A DNA stretch of 64,000 nt, from assembly GCA_965117015.1 (NCBI GenBank), contig OZ220747.1:186001-250000 (forward strand), written 5' to 3'. The notes beneath the pieces are model-generated. The model worked only from the letters and a program-made list of their open reading frames with translations, did not search any database and had not been told where the DNA came from. How positions within the stretch are numbered: position 1 is the stretch's first letter; every line of letters begins with the position of its first letter. Below, one piece after another: positions 32,943 through 41,243 of the stretch. A program made the translations under genes and the position numbers. Source of the stretch: Aldehydirespirator sp965117015 (lineage in GTDB: Bacteria; Actinomycetota; Acidimicrobiia; Acidimicrobiales; Aldehydirespiratoraceae).

Positions 32943-34084
32943 CAGGCGACGGCTCCCGACTCCCGGCGTGCCGAGATGGCGGCTGCGTCGAGGCCCAGCT
33001 CGGCCAGGATCTCGTCGGTGTGCTGGCCGGCATGGGGCGGCGGGCGGCGGATGGCCCCCGGGGTCCGGCTCAATCGGGGGGCGGGGCCGGGCTGGACCAC
33101 TCCGGCCACTTCGCTGAAGGTTCCCCGCTCGCGGTTGTGGGCGTGCTCGGGGGCCTCCGCCAGCGACAGCACGGGCGCGAAGCAGGTGTCGGTGCCCTCG
33201 AGCAGGTCGCACCACTCGTCGCGGGTGCGCTGTGCGATCACCGCCGCGAGCTTCTCCTTCAGCTCGGGCCAGCCGGACCGGTCCATCTGGTGGTCCCACT
33301 CCGGGCCGTGCAGTCCGAGCCGCTCCCGAAGCTCGGCGTAGAACTGGGGCTCGATCGGTCCCAGCGAGACATAGCGGCCGTCGGCGGTCTCGTACACGTT
33401 GTAGAAGTGGGCGCCGGTGTCGAGCATGTTGGTGCCCCGCTCGTCGCTCCAGAAGCCCGAGCCGGCCATACCGAAGAAGGCGGTCATCAGCGAGGCGGCC
33501 CCGTCCACCATGGCCGCGTCCACAACCTGGCCCCGGCCCGAGGTCCGCGCCTCGAGCATCGCGCACACCATCCCGTAGGCGAGGTACATGCCGCCGCCCC
33601 CGAAATCGCCCACCAGGTTCAGGGGCGGCACCGGGGCCTCGCCCTGCCTGCCGATGCCGTGCAGTGCGCCGGCCAGCGCGATGTAGTTCAGATCATGGCC
33701 GGCCGCCGAGGCGTAGGGGCCGTCCTGGCCCCACCCGGTCATCCGGCCGTAGACCAGGCGCCGGTTGCGGGCCATGCAGACTTCCGGCCCGATCCCGAGC
33801 CGCTCGGCCACGCCGGGCCGGAACCCCTCCAGCAGGGCGTCTGCTCCCTCCACCAGCGACAGCACCGTCTCGACACCCTCTGGAGACTTGAGGTCGATGC
33901 CGACTGAACGCCTGCCCCGGTTGAGAAGGTCCCGCGGCGGGTGATCGGAGTCGCCGCCCCTCACCGCGGAGGCCCGATCGACCCGGACGACATCGGCACC
34001 CATGTCGGCCAGCATCATGGCGCAGAACGGACCCGGCCCGATGCCGGCGATCTCGATCACCCGGATTCCTGTCAACGGTCCCAT
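32942..34084 (-). CDS. Alpha-methylacyl-CoA racemase (CaiB/BaiF family)
   Basis: 380 residues. RVIEIAGIGPGPFCAMMLADMG is the CoA-transferase III start; AGHDLNYIALAG supplies the catalytic His (about 128) and NLVGDFGGGGMYLAYG the catalytic Asp (about 158), as in methylacyl-CoA racemases. It inverts the methyl-branched carbon next to the thioester so that beta-oxidation can proceed. AAGGAG precedes the ATG. It shares an operon with a P450 and a hydrolase. Confidence 0.88.
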   Translation of the reverse strand: MGPLTGIRVIEIAGIGPGPFCAMMLADMGADVVRVDRASAVRGGDSDHPPRDLLNRGRRSVGIDLKSPEGVETVLSLVEGADALLEGFRPGVAERLGIGPEVCMARNRRLVYGRMTGWGQDGPYASAAGHDLNYIALAGALHGIGRQGEAPVPPLNLVGDFGGGGMYLAYGMVCAMLEARTSGRGQVVDAAMVDGAASLMTAFFGMAGSGFWSDERGTNMLDTGAHFYNVYETADGRYVSLGPIEPQFYAELRERLGLHGPEWDHQMDRSGWPELKEKLAAVIAQRTRDEWCDLLEGTDTCFAPVLSLAEAPEHAHNRERGTFSEVAGVVQPGPAPRLSRTPGAIRRPPPHAGQHTDEILAELGLDAAAISARRESGAVA

Positions 34085-34102
34085 TCCCGTCTCCTTCCTC
34101 TG

Positions 34103-34930
34103 TTACCAATCGATGCGGGCCGACAGGGCAGTGACGGCGCTGATGATGGGCGCCCACACCTGGGGCGGCAGATCGTGGCCCATGCCCTCGATCTCCAGGT
34201 ACTCGGCGCCCGGCACCAGCTCGGCGGTGCGGCGGCCGGCGTCGGGGGTGATCAGCGGATCGGCGCTTCCGTGGATCACCAGGGTGGGCACATGCAGGCC
34301 TCGCAACTCGTCGGCTCGGCTGCCGCTTCGGGCCGCGGCCTTGAACTGGCGCTCGGACGCGCCCGGATGCCACGCCCGCCGGTAGCTGCGCTCCAGGTAC
34401 TCCCGCTCGGCCTGCTCGTTGCGCCACTCGGGACTGGACCAGATCCGGTAGCCGGCCAGATCGGACTCGATCTGGGCGTCGATGGTGCCAGCGGGCGGGG
34501 CGGTGAGCGCGGCCAGGGCCTCGGGAATGGGGTCGCCGACACCCGGCTCTCCGGTGTGCGACGAGATGGAGACCAGCGCCGAGACCCGCGCACCGAAGGA
34601 GGCGGCCGCGGCTTGGGCCACCATTCCCCCGAGCGAGTAGCCGCAGACGATGGCCCGGCCGCAGCCGGCCGCGTCGAGTACCGCGACCGCATCGCCGGCC
34701 ATGTCTTCGAGGGTGTAGCGGGCGCCGTCGGGCAGCACGGTGGACAGTCCCGAGTCGCGGTGGTCCATGCGCAGCACGAAGAAGCCGCGATCAACGAACC
34801 CGGCGCACAGGTCCTCCGGAAACACGAGCATGCTGGAGCCAAGGCCGTGGAGCAGGATCAGCGGAGGATCGCTCTCGGCGCCGAAGGTCTCGTAGGCGAT
34901 CTCGATCTCGCCGTTGCGGGCTGTTCCCAT
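34103..34930 (-). CDS. Alpha/beta hydrolase
   Basis: 275 residues from ATG 34930. The fold is shown by LILLHGLGSSM (oxyanion loop), GYSLGGMVAQ (nucleophile Ser in GxSxG), IHGSADPLI (acid) and EGMGHDLP (His). Substrate unknown; it resembles the large group of carboxylesterases and epoxide-type hydrolases. It sits 10 bases after the P450 gene and 18 before the racemase gene, so it is part of the operon. Confidence 0.85.
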   Translation of the reverse strand: MGTARNGEIEIAYETFGAESDPPLILLHGLGSSMLVFPEDLCAGFVDRGFFVLRMDHRDSGLSTVLPDGARYTLEDMAGDAVAVLDAAGCGRAIVCGYSLGGMVAQAAAASFGARVSALVSISSHTGEPGVGDPIPEALAALTAPPAGTIDAQIESDLAGYRIWSSPEWRNEQAEREYLERSYRRAWHPGASERQFKAAARSGSRADELRGLHVPTLVIHGSADPLITPDAGRRTAELVPGAEYLEIEGMGHDLPPQVWAPIISAVTALSARIDW

Positions 34931-34940
34931 CCGCTGATGT

Positions 34941-36197
34941 CTACCCGGCCGCTTGCGTGATGTCTGTGAAGGCGATGGGCAGGGTTCGCAGTCCCGACAG
35001 GCGGTTGGTGCGGGTGTAGGTGGGCTCGCGCGTGGCCTCGATGTCGTGCCAGCAGTCAAGGACGGCGTTCAACATCACGTCGATCTCCAGCCGGGCCAGG
35101 TTGGCCCCCAGGCAGAAATGGGGCCCGTGCCCGAAACCGACGTGGCCGTTCGGGGAGCGGTCGATGCGGAACTCGAACGGTCCGTCGAAGACCGCCTCGT
35201 CCCGGTTGGCCGACATCTCCCAGACGACCACCTTCTCCCCAGCGCGGATCCGCTGCCCTCCGAGGACGGTGTCGCAGGTCGCGGTGCGGCGCTTGTAGAC
35301 CGACGGCGTCGTCCAGCGGACGATCTCCTCGACGGCCGCCGGCATCAGGGACCGGTCGGCTCGGAGAGCCTCGAGCTGCTCGGGCGACTTCGAGAGCTCC
35401 CAGATGCCGGTGGCAATCGCCTTGCGGGTGGTCTCCGCGCCGGCGGTGAACAGCAGGCTCCAGAACATGGCGACTTCGGTCTCGTCGAGGCGGGGCGGGT
35501 GCTGGTCGGGCAGCTCCCCGTGGATCACGACCGACAGCAGGTCGTCCCGGGGGTCTGCGGCGCGATCCCGGATCAGCCGCTGGCCGTACTGGAACAGGTT
35601 GGCGCTGGCCTGCGCCCGCACCGACGACGGAACCTCGTCGCTGAAGTCCGACGACGTGATGTCGACCCACTCGCACAGCGCGTGGCGATCCTCGCCGGGG
35701 GCGCCCAACAGCAGGCAGATGGCCTGCAACGGCAGTTCGGCGGCCACATCGGTCACCAAGTCACAGCTTCCCCGTCGGCCGGGTTCTGGCGCCACCGAGT
35801 CGAGGGTGCTGCCGGCGATGGCCTCGAGATCGGCTCGCAGGCGAGTGATCCGCTTGGGAGTGAACCCTTTGCTGACGAGTTGGCGGATGCGCTGGTGGCG
35901 GGGGTCGTCCATCATGTTGAGGAGCTTCCCGCTCATCTCCATGTCGTTGATCATGGTGCCGCCGTAGGGCCGGTCGCCGCCGGTGTGGGACGAGTAGATC
36001 CTGGGAGTCCGGAACACCTCCACCACGAGTTCGTGGGTGCTCACGCACCAGAAGCCCTCGCCGTCTGGGGTCCGGTCGGTGGGCTCGTGCCACCACACCG
36101 GCGCGTGCTCGCGCAACCGCACGAAGGCGTCGTGGGGGAAGCCGTTCACGAACGTCTCGTAGCTGCTCAAGTCCGGGATCTGAAGCCGGGCGGTCAT
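34941..36197 (-). CDS. Cytochrome P450, CYP124/125/142-like
   Basis: 418 residues from ATG 36197, which overlaps the dehydrogenase stop in ATGA. Haem loop GFGHGPHFCLGANLARLE, I-helix LFTAGAETTRKA, K-helix EEIVRW. The segment LLNMMDDPRHQRIRQLVSKG and the DVAAELPLQAICLLLG stretch resemble actinobacterial sterol/branched-lipid hydroxylases of the CYP124/125/142 group. That, with a methylacyl-CoA racemase in the same operon, suggests terminal oxidation of a methyl-branched chain. Substrate and redox partners are not shown. Confidence 0.88.
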   Translation of the reverse strand: MTARLQIPDLSSYETFVNGFPHDAFVRLREHAPVWWHEPTDRTPDGEGFWCVSTHELVVEVFRTPRIYSSHTGGDRPYGGTMINDMEMSGKLLNMMDDPRHQRIRQLVSKGFTPKRITRLRADLEAIAGSTLDSVAPEPGRRGSCDLVTDVAAELPLQAICLLLGAPGEDRHALCEWVDITSSDFSDEVPSSVRAQASANLFQYGQRLIRDRAADPRDDLLSVVIHGELPDQHPPRLDETEVAMFWSLLFTAGAETTRKAIATGIWELSKSPEQLEALRADRSLMPAAVEEIVRWTTPSVYKRRTATCDTVLGGQRIRAGEKVVVWEMSANRDEAVFDGPFEFRIDRSPNGHVGFGHGPHFCLGANLARLEIDVMLNAVLDCWHDIEATREPTYTRTNRLSGLRTLPIAFTDITQAAG

Positions 36198-37099
36198 GGC
36201 GCGTCCACCGGGGGCGGGACCGGGGCGGTGAAGCCCGCCTCGGCCTCCAGGGTCTCCATGGCACCGAGGAAGAACTTGTCGCCCAGACCCGCTTCGACCG
36301 AGCGGGCCAGCACATCGTGAGCCGCTCTGGTGAGGGGCAGCGGCGTTCCGATCTCCGCGGCCGATTCCAGGGCCAGACGGAGGTCCTTCTCGGCCAGGGA
36401 CAGGTCGTAGCTGGACGACTCCCACTGCCGCTTGACGATCATGTCGGCCAGGGGCATGTACATGCCTGCCGAGCTGGCCCTGAGCACATCGAGGCATCGA
36501 CCGGTGTCCAGCCCCGCCTTGGCCGCCAGCAGGTACCCCTCGCCGAAGACCTGGGTGGCCACCAGGAATATCTGGTTGTTGATGAGCTTGATGAGGGTGC
36601 CTGTTCCTGACGGCCCCAGCCATCTCGTGCCGTCCTTGCCGAAGCACGCCAGCACCTCGCGGACCCGATCGAAGGCAGCCTCGTCGCCCGACGGCATGAG
36701 GGCCAGATCACCCCTCTCGGCCGCCCAGGCGCCGCCGGACACGGGGCAGTCGATGTAGTCGACGCCGGCCTGGCGGCACTGCTCCCACAGGCTGCGGGCC
36801 GTGCCCACCGAGTTGGTCGAGAGGTCCACAACGACCAGGCCCGGGCGACCCGCGGCCAGCACGCCGCCGTCGCCGACCACGACAGCCTCGGAGGCCTCGG
36901 GAGTCGGGAGGGACAGCAGCACCGCGTCGGCGGCCGCCGCGACCCCGGCCGCCGACCCCGCACTGCGGGCACCGGCACTCGCGAGCCGACCGGCGGCGGC
37001 CTCGTCAATGTCGAAGACGGTCACCCGGTGCCCGGCGTCGAGGAGGTGCTTGGCGCAGGGCCCGCCGATGTTGCCCAGGCCGATGAATCCGACGTCCAT
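36194..37099 (-). CDS. 3-hydroxyisobutyrate dehydrogenase family protein
   Basis: 301 residues. The NAD(P)-binding GFIGLGNIGGP opens the protein; DCPVSGGAWAAERGDLALM and the catalytic Lys in GTGTLIKLINNQ are present, followed by the all-helical half. The family reversibly oxidises beta-hydroxy acids such as hydroxyisobutyrate or tartronate. It is the first gene of the operon; AAACTA (37109-37114, read TAGTTT) is a weak -10 candidate. Confidence 0.88.
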   Translation of the reverse strand: MDVGFIGLGNIGGPCAKHLLDAGHRVTVFDIDEAAAGRLASAGARSAGSAAGVAAAADAVLLSLPTPEASEAVVVGDGGVLAAGRPGLVVVDLSTNSVGTARSLWEQCRQAGVDYIDCPVSGGAWAAERGDLALMPSGDEAAFDRVREVLACFGKDGTRWLGPSGTGTLIKLINNQIFLVATQVFGEGYLLAAKAGLDTGRCLDVLRASSAGMYMPLADMIVKRQWESSSYDLSLAEKDLRLALESAAEIGTPLPLTRAAHDVLARSVEAGLGDKFFLGAMETLEAEAGFTAPVPPPVDAP

Positions 37100-37135
37100 G
37101 CCTACGCCAAACTATCTGACAGCCCGGGCGGGCGA

Positions 37136-37141
37136 TAGCGT
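37136..37141 (+). promoter_or_regulatory. -10 box upstream of the MFS leader ORF
   Basis: TAGCGT exactly six bases before ATG 37148, the same box and spacing as betC. It points to a leaderless transcript that begins at the tiny leader ORF and not at the MFS start. Confidence 0.5.
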
Positions 37142-37147
37142 CGGCTG

Positions 37148-37180
37148 ATGGTCAGGTCCAGCGACAGCGCGGCGCGATGA
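37148..37180 (+). CDS. 10-codon leader ORF overlapping the MFS start
   Basis: ATG at the expected leaderless position, encoding MVRSSDSAAR and ending in a TGA that overlaps the MFS start codon (ATGA). Ribosomes starting at the 5' end would translate it and re-initiate at the MFS gene. The existence of the frame is certain; its use is inferred. Confidence 0.5.
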   Translation: MVRSSDSAAR

Positions 37181-38448
37181 CGGCTGAGACCTCGGCCCAA
37201 ACCCACGACCGCGCCAGGGTCCAGCGCCGCACGATCGCGACCACCATGGTCTCGGTCATTCCCACCACCATGGCCATGGGAGCGTCGTTCGCGGGCTCCG
37301 CAGTGCTCGCCGAGGAGATCACCGGCAGCGAGACGCTGGCCACACTGGCCGCGGGCTCCATGTCGCTCGGCAGCATGGCTGCCGCCGTTCCCCTGTCCCG
37401 CCGCATGGCCCGCCTGGGCCGGCGCCAGGGCCTGGTCGTGGGATGGGCGCTGGGCGCAGCCGGAGCCATCGCCGCCCTTCTGGCGGCCGTGTTGAACCTG
37501 TATCTGTTGGTGGTGCTGGGCATCATCGGGGTGGGCGTGGGCCAGGCCACCAATCTGGCCGCCCGCTACGCCGTCGCCGATCTCGCTCCCGACGACCGCC
37601 GGGCCCGCGCCATCGGGATGCTGGTGTGGGCCTCCACCTTCGGCGCGGCGGCGGGACCGACGATCGCGCTGGGGCCGGCCGCCGACTTCGCCCAGTTCAT
37701 CAGCCTGCCCGAGCTGGCCGGCCCTTACTTGCTGGGCTCGGCCATGTTCCTGTCCGGACTGGTGATCACGCAGACCTGGCTGCGGCCCGACCCGTTGGAA
37801 GTGCTGGGCACGATCGGGGCGGAGGGGCCTCGACCGGCATCGCCCGCGGCTGTGATCCGGCGGATCGCGGCCTTGCCCGCGGCCCGTCTCGCCCTGCTGG
37901 CCATGCTGGTGGGGCAGATGGTCATGGTGGCCGTCATGACGGCCACGCCGCTTCACATGACCAGCGGGGATCAGGACCTCGCAGTGATCGGCCAGGTCAT
38001 ATCGCTCCACATCATCGGGATGTACGCCTTCTCACCGATAGTGGGATGGCTCGTGGACCGCCTGGGCACCCATACGGTGATCACCCTCGGCGGTCTGATC
38101 CTGTTCCTGGGCGCGGAGCTGGCCGGGCACACCGACCCCGAGCACAGTGCCGGGCTGTTCAGCGGCCTGACGTTGATCGGGATCGGCTGGAGCTGCGGGC
38201 TCATCGCGGGCAGCGCGCTGCTCACGAACTCGTTCCCGGTGCACCAGAGGGTGGAGGTTCAGGGCGGCGCCGACTTCGTCATGATCACGGGAGGCGCAGT
38301 GGGCGGCATGTCGTCCGGAGCCCTGGTCGAACTCCTCGGCTTCCAGTCACTTAGCCACTACTCCGGCATCGCCGCCCTCGTGCTGGTAGCCGCGGCGGCG
38401 GGCGCCTGGATCACGGGCCGCCTGGCTCGCCCCCGCCCTGCCGCCTGA
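37177..38448 (+). CDS. Major facilitator superfamily transporter
   Basis: 423 residues, 12 predicted helices in two halves. Loop motifs: SRRMARLGRRQGLVVG after helix 2, RYAVADLAPDDRRARAIGML, and VGWLVDRLGTHTVI in the second half. It resembles drug or metabolite exporters, but I see no substrate-specific motif. It diverges from the dehydrogenase/P450 operon and converges with thiQ with 5 bases between stops, so neither neighbour gives a function. Confidence 0.85.
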   Translation: MTAETSAQTHDRARVQRRTIATTMVSVIPTTMAMGASFAGSAVLAEEITGSETLATLAAGSMSLGSMAAAVPLSRRMARLGRRQGLVVGWALGAAGAIAALLAAVLNLYLLVVLGIIGVGVGQATNLAARYAVADLAPDDRRARAIGMLVWASTFGAAAGPTIALGPAADFAQFISLPELAGPYLLGSAMFLSGLVITQTWLRPDPLEVLGTIGAEGPRPASPAAVIRRIAALPAARLALLAMLVGQMVMVAVMTATPLHMTSGDQDLAVIGQVISLHIIGMYAFSPIVGWLVDRLGTHTVITLGGLILFLGAELAGHTDPEHSAGLFSGLTLIGIGWSCGLIAGSALLTNSFPVHQRVEVQGGADFVMITGGAVGGMSSGALVELLGFQSLSHYSGIAALVLVAAAAGAWITGRLARPRPAA

Positions 38449-38453
38449 CACCC

Positions 38454-39467
38454 TCAGTTCCCGCCGGCGCCGACCGCCACGACCGCGGCGCGGTCAATGG
38501 AGTAATGCAGTCGATCTCCCTGCCCGGCAGGACGGGGGTCCCGGACCAGCAGTTCGAAGTCGCCCGGATCCGTGCGCAGGGTCAGCTCGAAGCGATCTCC
38601 CCGGAAGCGGGCGTCGGTGACCGTTCCCGTAACTGTGTCGCCGGCGCCGGCAGGTCGATCCTCCATGCGCCGGAAGGCGTCGGAACGCACCACAGCCGAC
38701 CCTGGGGACACGTGCAGGCGACCCCACGGCACCGCGCCGCCTTCCCCCACCTCCACGACGTTGGCGTGGCCGAGGAACCGGGCCACGTCCGGGTGGCGGG
38801 GATCGTGCCAGATCTCGGCGGGAGTGCCGATCCTGGCGATGCGGCCGGACCGCATGACCGCCACCCGGTCGGCCACCGCGAAGGCCTCGTCGTGGTCGTG
38901 GGTTACGTGCAGCACGGTGACACCTATCCGGCGCAGCAACACCCTGAGCTCCTCGGTGAGCTCCTCGCGGCGGGGTCGGTCCAGCGAGCCGAGCGGCTCG
39001 TCCAGCATCAGCAGCCGGGGCTGCGGTGCCAGCGAGCGAGCCAACGCCACCCGCTGAGCCTCGCCCCCCGACAGGGTGGCGATCGTCCGTTCCTGGTAAC
39101 CGGCCAGCCCCACCAACCCGAGCACCTCGCGCACTCGCCGGCTCCGGCCGGCGGCGTCCATCTTCTGCATCCGCAGGCCGAAGGCCACGTTGGCGGCCAC
39201 GTCCCGATGCGAGAACAGAGCGTGCTCCTGGAACATCAGCCCGAAGTCGCGGCGATGCACGGGCAGCCCGGCCAGGTCCTCGCCGTCCCAATGAACCTCG
39301 CCTGAGTCGAGGGGCTGCAACCCGGCCACAGCCCGCAGCAGCGTGCTCTTGCCGCACCCGCTCGGGCCCAGGATGGCGACGACCTCACCCGTCGCCACCT
39401 CCAAGTCGATCCCGTCGAGAGCCCTGACCCGGCCGAACGAGACCGTGGCCCCTGTGACCGCCAGCAT
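38454..39467 (-). CDS. thiQ: Thiamine ABC transporter ATPase ThiQ, with C-terminal extension
   Basis: 337 residues. Walker A ILGPSGCGKST, signature LSGGEAQRVALARSLAP, Walker B LLMLDEPLGSLD. Residues about 235-337 form an extra domain resembling the TOBE region of PotA/FbpC-type ATPases, which the shorter proteobacterial ThiQ lacks. The start ATG 39467 overlaps the thiP stop as TAATG, fixing it. It powers the ThiP permease. The riboswitch upstream of the operon supports thiamine or a precursor as substrate. Confidence 0.88.
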   Translation of the reverse strand: MLAVTGATVSFGRVRALDGIDLEVATGEVVAILGPSGCGKSTLLRAVAGLQPLDSGEVHWDGEDLAGLPVHRRDFGLMFQEHALFSHRDVAANVAFGLRMQKMDAAGRSRRVREVLGLVGLAGYQERTIATLSGGEAQRVALARSLAPQPRLLMLDEPLGSLDRPRREELTEELRVLLRRIGVTVLHVTHDHDEAFAVADRVAVMRSGRIARIGTPAEIWHDPRHPDVARFLGHANVVEVGEGGAVPWGRLHVSPGSAVVRSDAFRRMEDRPAGAGDTVTGTVTDARFRGDRFELTLRTDPGDFELLVRDPRPAGQGDRLHYSIDRAAVVAVGAGGN

Positions 39468-41107
39468 TAGAAGGCCCCCCTGCGCGTGTCGCCCCAAAGG
39501 TCCATGACGAAGACTGCCACAGCGGTGACCGCCATGAGCGCGACCGCCAGCGCCATGGCCTGGCCCCGCAGGACGTCGCCCGGCGTGCCCAGCAGCCTGA
39601 ACAGGGCCAGCGGGGCGGTGAGTGTCTCGGGACGGCGGGGAATGAACGACGTCGCCCCGAACTCGCCCAGCGACACCGCGAAGGCGAACCCGGCACCGAC
39701 CGCGATGCCGCGGGCCGCGACTCGCATGTCCACTTCGCGACGCACTCGACGGGGCGAGGCCCCCAGCACGGCGGCAGCCTCCCGGATGCGGGGGTTGACG
39801 GTGCGCAGCATCGGCACCAGGGTGCGCACCACGAACGGGATCCCCACCAGCGCATGGGCGATGGGCACCACGATCACCGACGTGCGGATGTCGATGGGCG
39901 GGCGGTCGAGGACCAGCAGGAACCCCAGCCCGATGGTGACCGCGGAGGTTCCCAGCGGAAGGGTCAGGCCGATGTCGAAGACCCGGCCGAGCCCCCGGGT
40001 GCCGCGAGAAGCTGACCGAATCACCACCAGGGTGGCCGCGCCACCTACGAGCAGCGCCAGCGCAGCCGCGGGCACCGCGAAGGTCAGCGAGTTCAGCAGG
40101 GCGGCCAGGGCCGTGTCGGGCAGCAGGTTGACCCGCTCAGTTAGAGCCGTGTAGTTGCGCAGCGTGTACCCGCCGCTGCGGCCGGCCGCCAGCGAGCGCT
40201 CCACCAGCACTGCCAGCGGCAGCCCCAGGATCAGGCCCATGACCAGCAGGTTGGCGATCAGGCCGGGGCCTCGGCGCCGGGGCGCGGCCGCGGGCGACGA
40301 GGCCGGCTCGGCGACGGCCCGGCGTCGCTCGAGCGCGTTGGAGACGGCCACGAGCGCAATAACCGCCCCCAGTTGCACCACGGCAAGAGCCGCCGCGGTG
40401 GTGAGATCGAGCCGTACCACCGCGTACCGGTAGATCTCGGTCTCGATGGTGGCCCGGGCGGGTCCGCCCAGCACCAGCACCACACCGAACGACGTGAACG
40501 AGAACAGGAACACGATGGCCGAGGCAGCCGCGATCGACGGCGCCAGCCGGGGCAGGACCACCCGGCGGAAGACCTCCAGGCGTGACGCTCCGAGCACCCT
40601 CGCCTGGTCCTCCACCCTGGCATCGAGGGCGGACCAGTGTGCCCCGACGGTTCGCAGGACCACCGCGTAGTTGAAGAAGACGTGGGCCATCAGGATGGCC
40701 CACACCGTGTGGCGCAGGTTCACTGCGCCCCCGCCCGCCAGCCCGAACCGGTCGAACAGGCCCTCGAACGCGGCCGCTACCACCACCGTGGGCAGCACGA
40801 ACGGCACGGTCGCCAGCGCCCGCAGCAGACGCTGCCCCCGGAAGTGCAGCCGGGCGATGGCGCCCGCGGCCGGCAGGGCCACGACCACTGTGAGAGCCGT
40901 GGAGGCGGCTGCCTGCCAGACGGTGAACCAGATCACCGAGCGGTGCGATCCCGAGCCGAGCACCTCGCCCAGCACTGCGGCCGGGCCGGCCCCGCCGAGG
41001 CCCCGGGCGATCACGCCGCCGATAGGCCAGGCGAAGAACAGCACCATGAACCCGCCCACCGCCAAGGCGGGAAGCGCCACGGCCAGCCCGCTCGCCGGGC
41101 GCCTCAT
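39467..41107 (-). CDS. thiP: Thiamine ABC transporter permease ThiP
   Basis: 546 residues from ATG 41107. It has two homologous halves, each with about six helices and an EAA-type coupling loop: EDQARVLGASRLEVFRRVV in the first and EAAAVLGASPRRVRREVDM in the second. This double permease is typical of ThiP and of iron FbpB; the TPP riboswitch decides for thiamine. The 136 bases before it hold a palindromic element (41177-41223). A start further upstream (41164) would read into the element's neighbourhood and add a non-membrane tail, so I reject it. Confidence 0.88.
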   Translation of the reverse strand: MRRPASGLAVALPALAVGGFMVLFFAWPIGGVIARGLGGAGPAAVLGEVLGSGSHRSVIWFTVWQAAASTALTVVVALPAAGAIARLHFRGQRLLRALATVPFVLPTVVVAAAFEGLFDRFGLAGGGAVNLRHTVWAILMAHVFFNYAVVLRTVGAHWSALDARVEDQARVLGASRLEVFRRVVLPRLAPSIAAASAIVFLFSFTSFGVVLVLGGPARATIETEIYRYAVVRLDLTTAAALAVVQLGAVIALVAVSNALERRRAVAEPASSPAAAPRRRGPGLIANLLVMGLILGLPLAVLVERSLAAGRSGGYTLRNYTALTERVNLLPDTALAALLNSLTFAVPAAALALLVGGAATLVVIRSASRGTRGLGRVFDIGLTLPLGTSAVTIGLGFLLVLDRPPIDIRTSVIVVPIAHALVGIPFVVRTLVPMLRTVNPRIREAAAVLGASPRRVRREVDMRVAARGIAVGAGFAFAVSLGEFGATSFIPRRPETLTAPLALFRLLGTPGDVLRGQAMALAVALMAVTAVAVFVMDLWGDTRRGAF

Positions 41108-41176
41108 GCCTGCGAGCCGGACAGCACGAACCGGAACTCGACCGTGCCAGCCCGCGCCACCCACCCGGTTGGATGC

Positions 41177-41223
41177 GAACTGGCAGCGTCACGCACGCAT
41201 ACCGTGCAGAACGCTGCCAGTTC
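41177..41223. repeat. 47-bp palindromic element, copy C
   Basis: Same length and plan as copies A and B, but the outer arms are GAACTGGCAGC and GCTGCCAGTTC: a T-A pair has become C-G on both sides, so pairing is kept. The loop reads CATAC instead of GATAG. It lies 20 bases after the stop of the binding-protein gene. Confidence 0.85.
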
Positions 41224-41243
41224 CATGTCGACGGCGACGGGCC

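Noticed and set aside
32100..33566. Reading frame extending the LmbE protein upstream into the racemase gene
   Set aside because: The upstream part is antiparallel noise in another frame of the racemase; the HPDD motif begins just after ATG 32942.
41108..41164. Longer thiP start
   Set aside because: It adds a tail without similarity and has no ribosome binding site; ATG 41107 directly precedes the first membrane helix.
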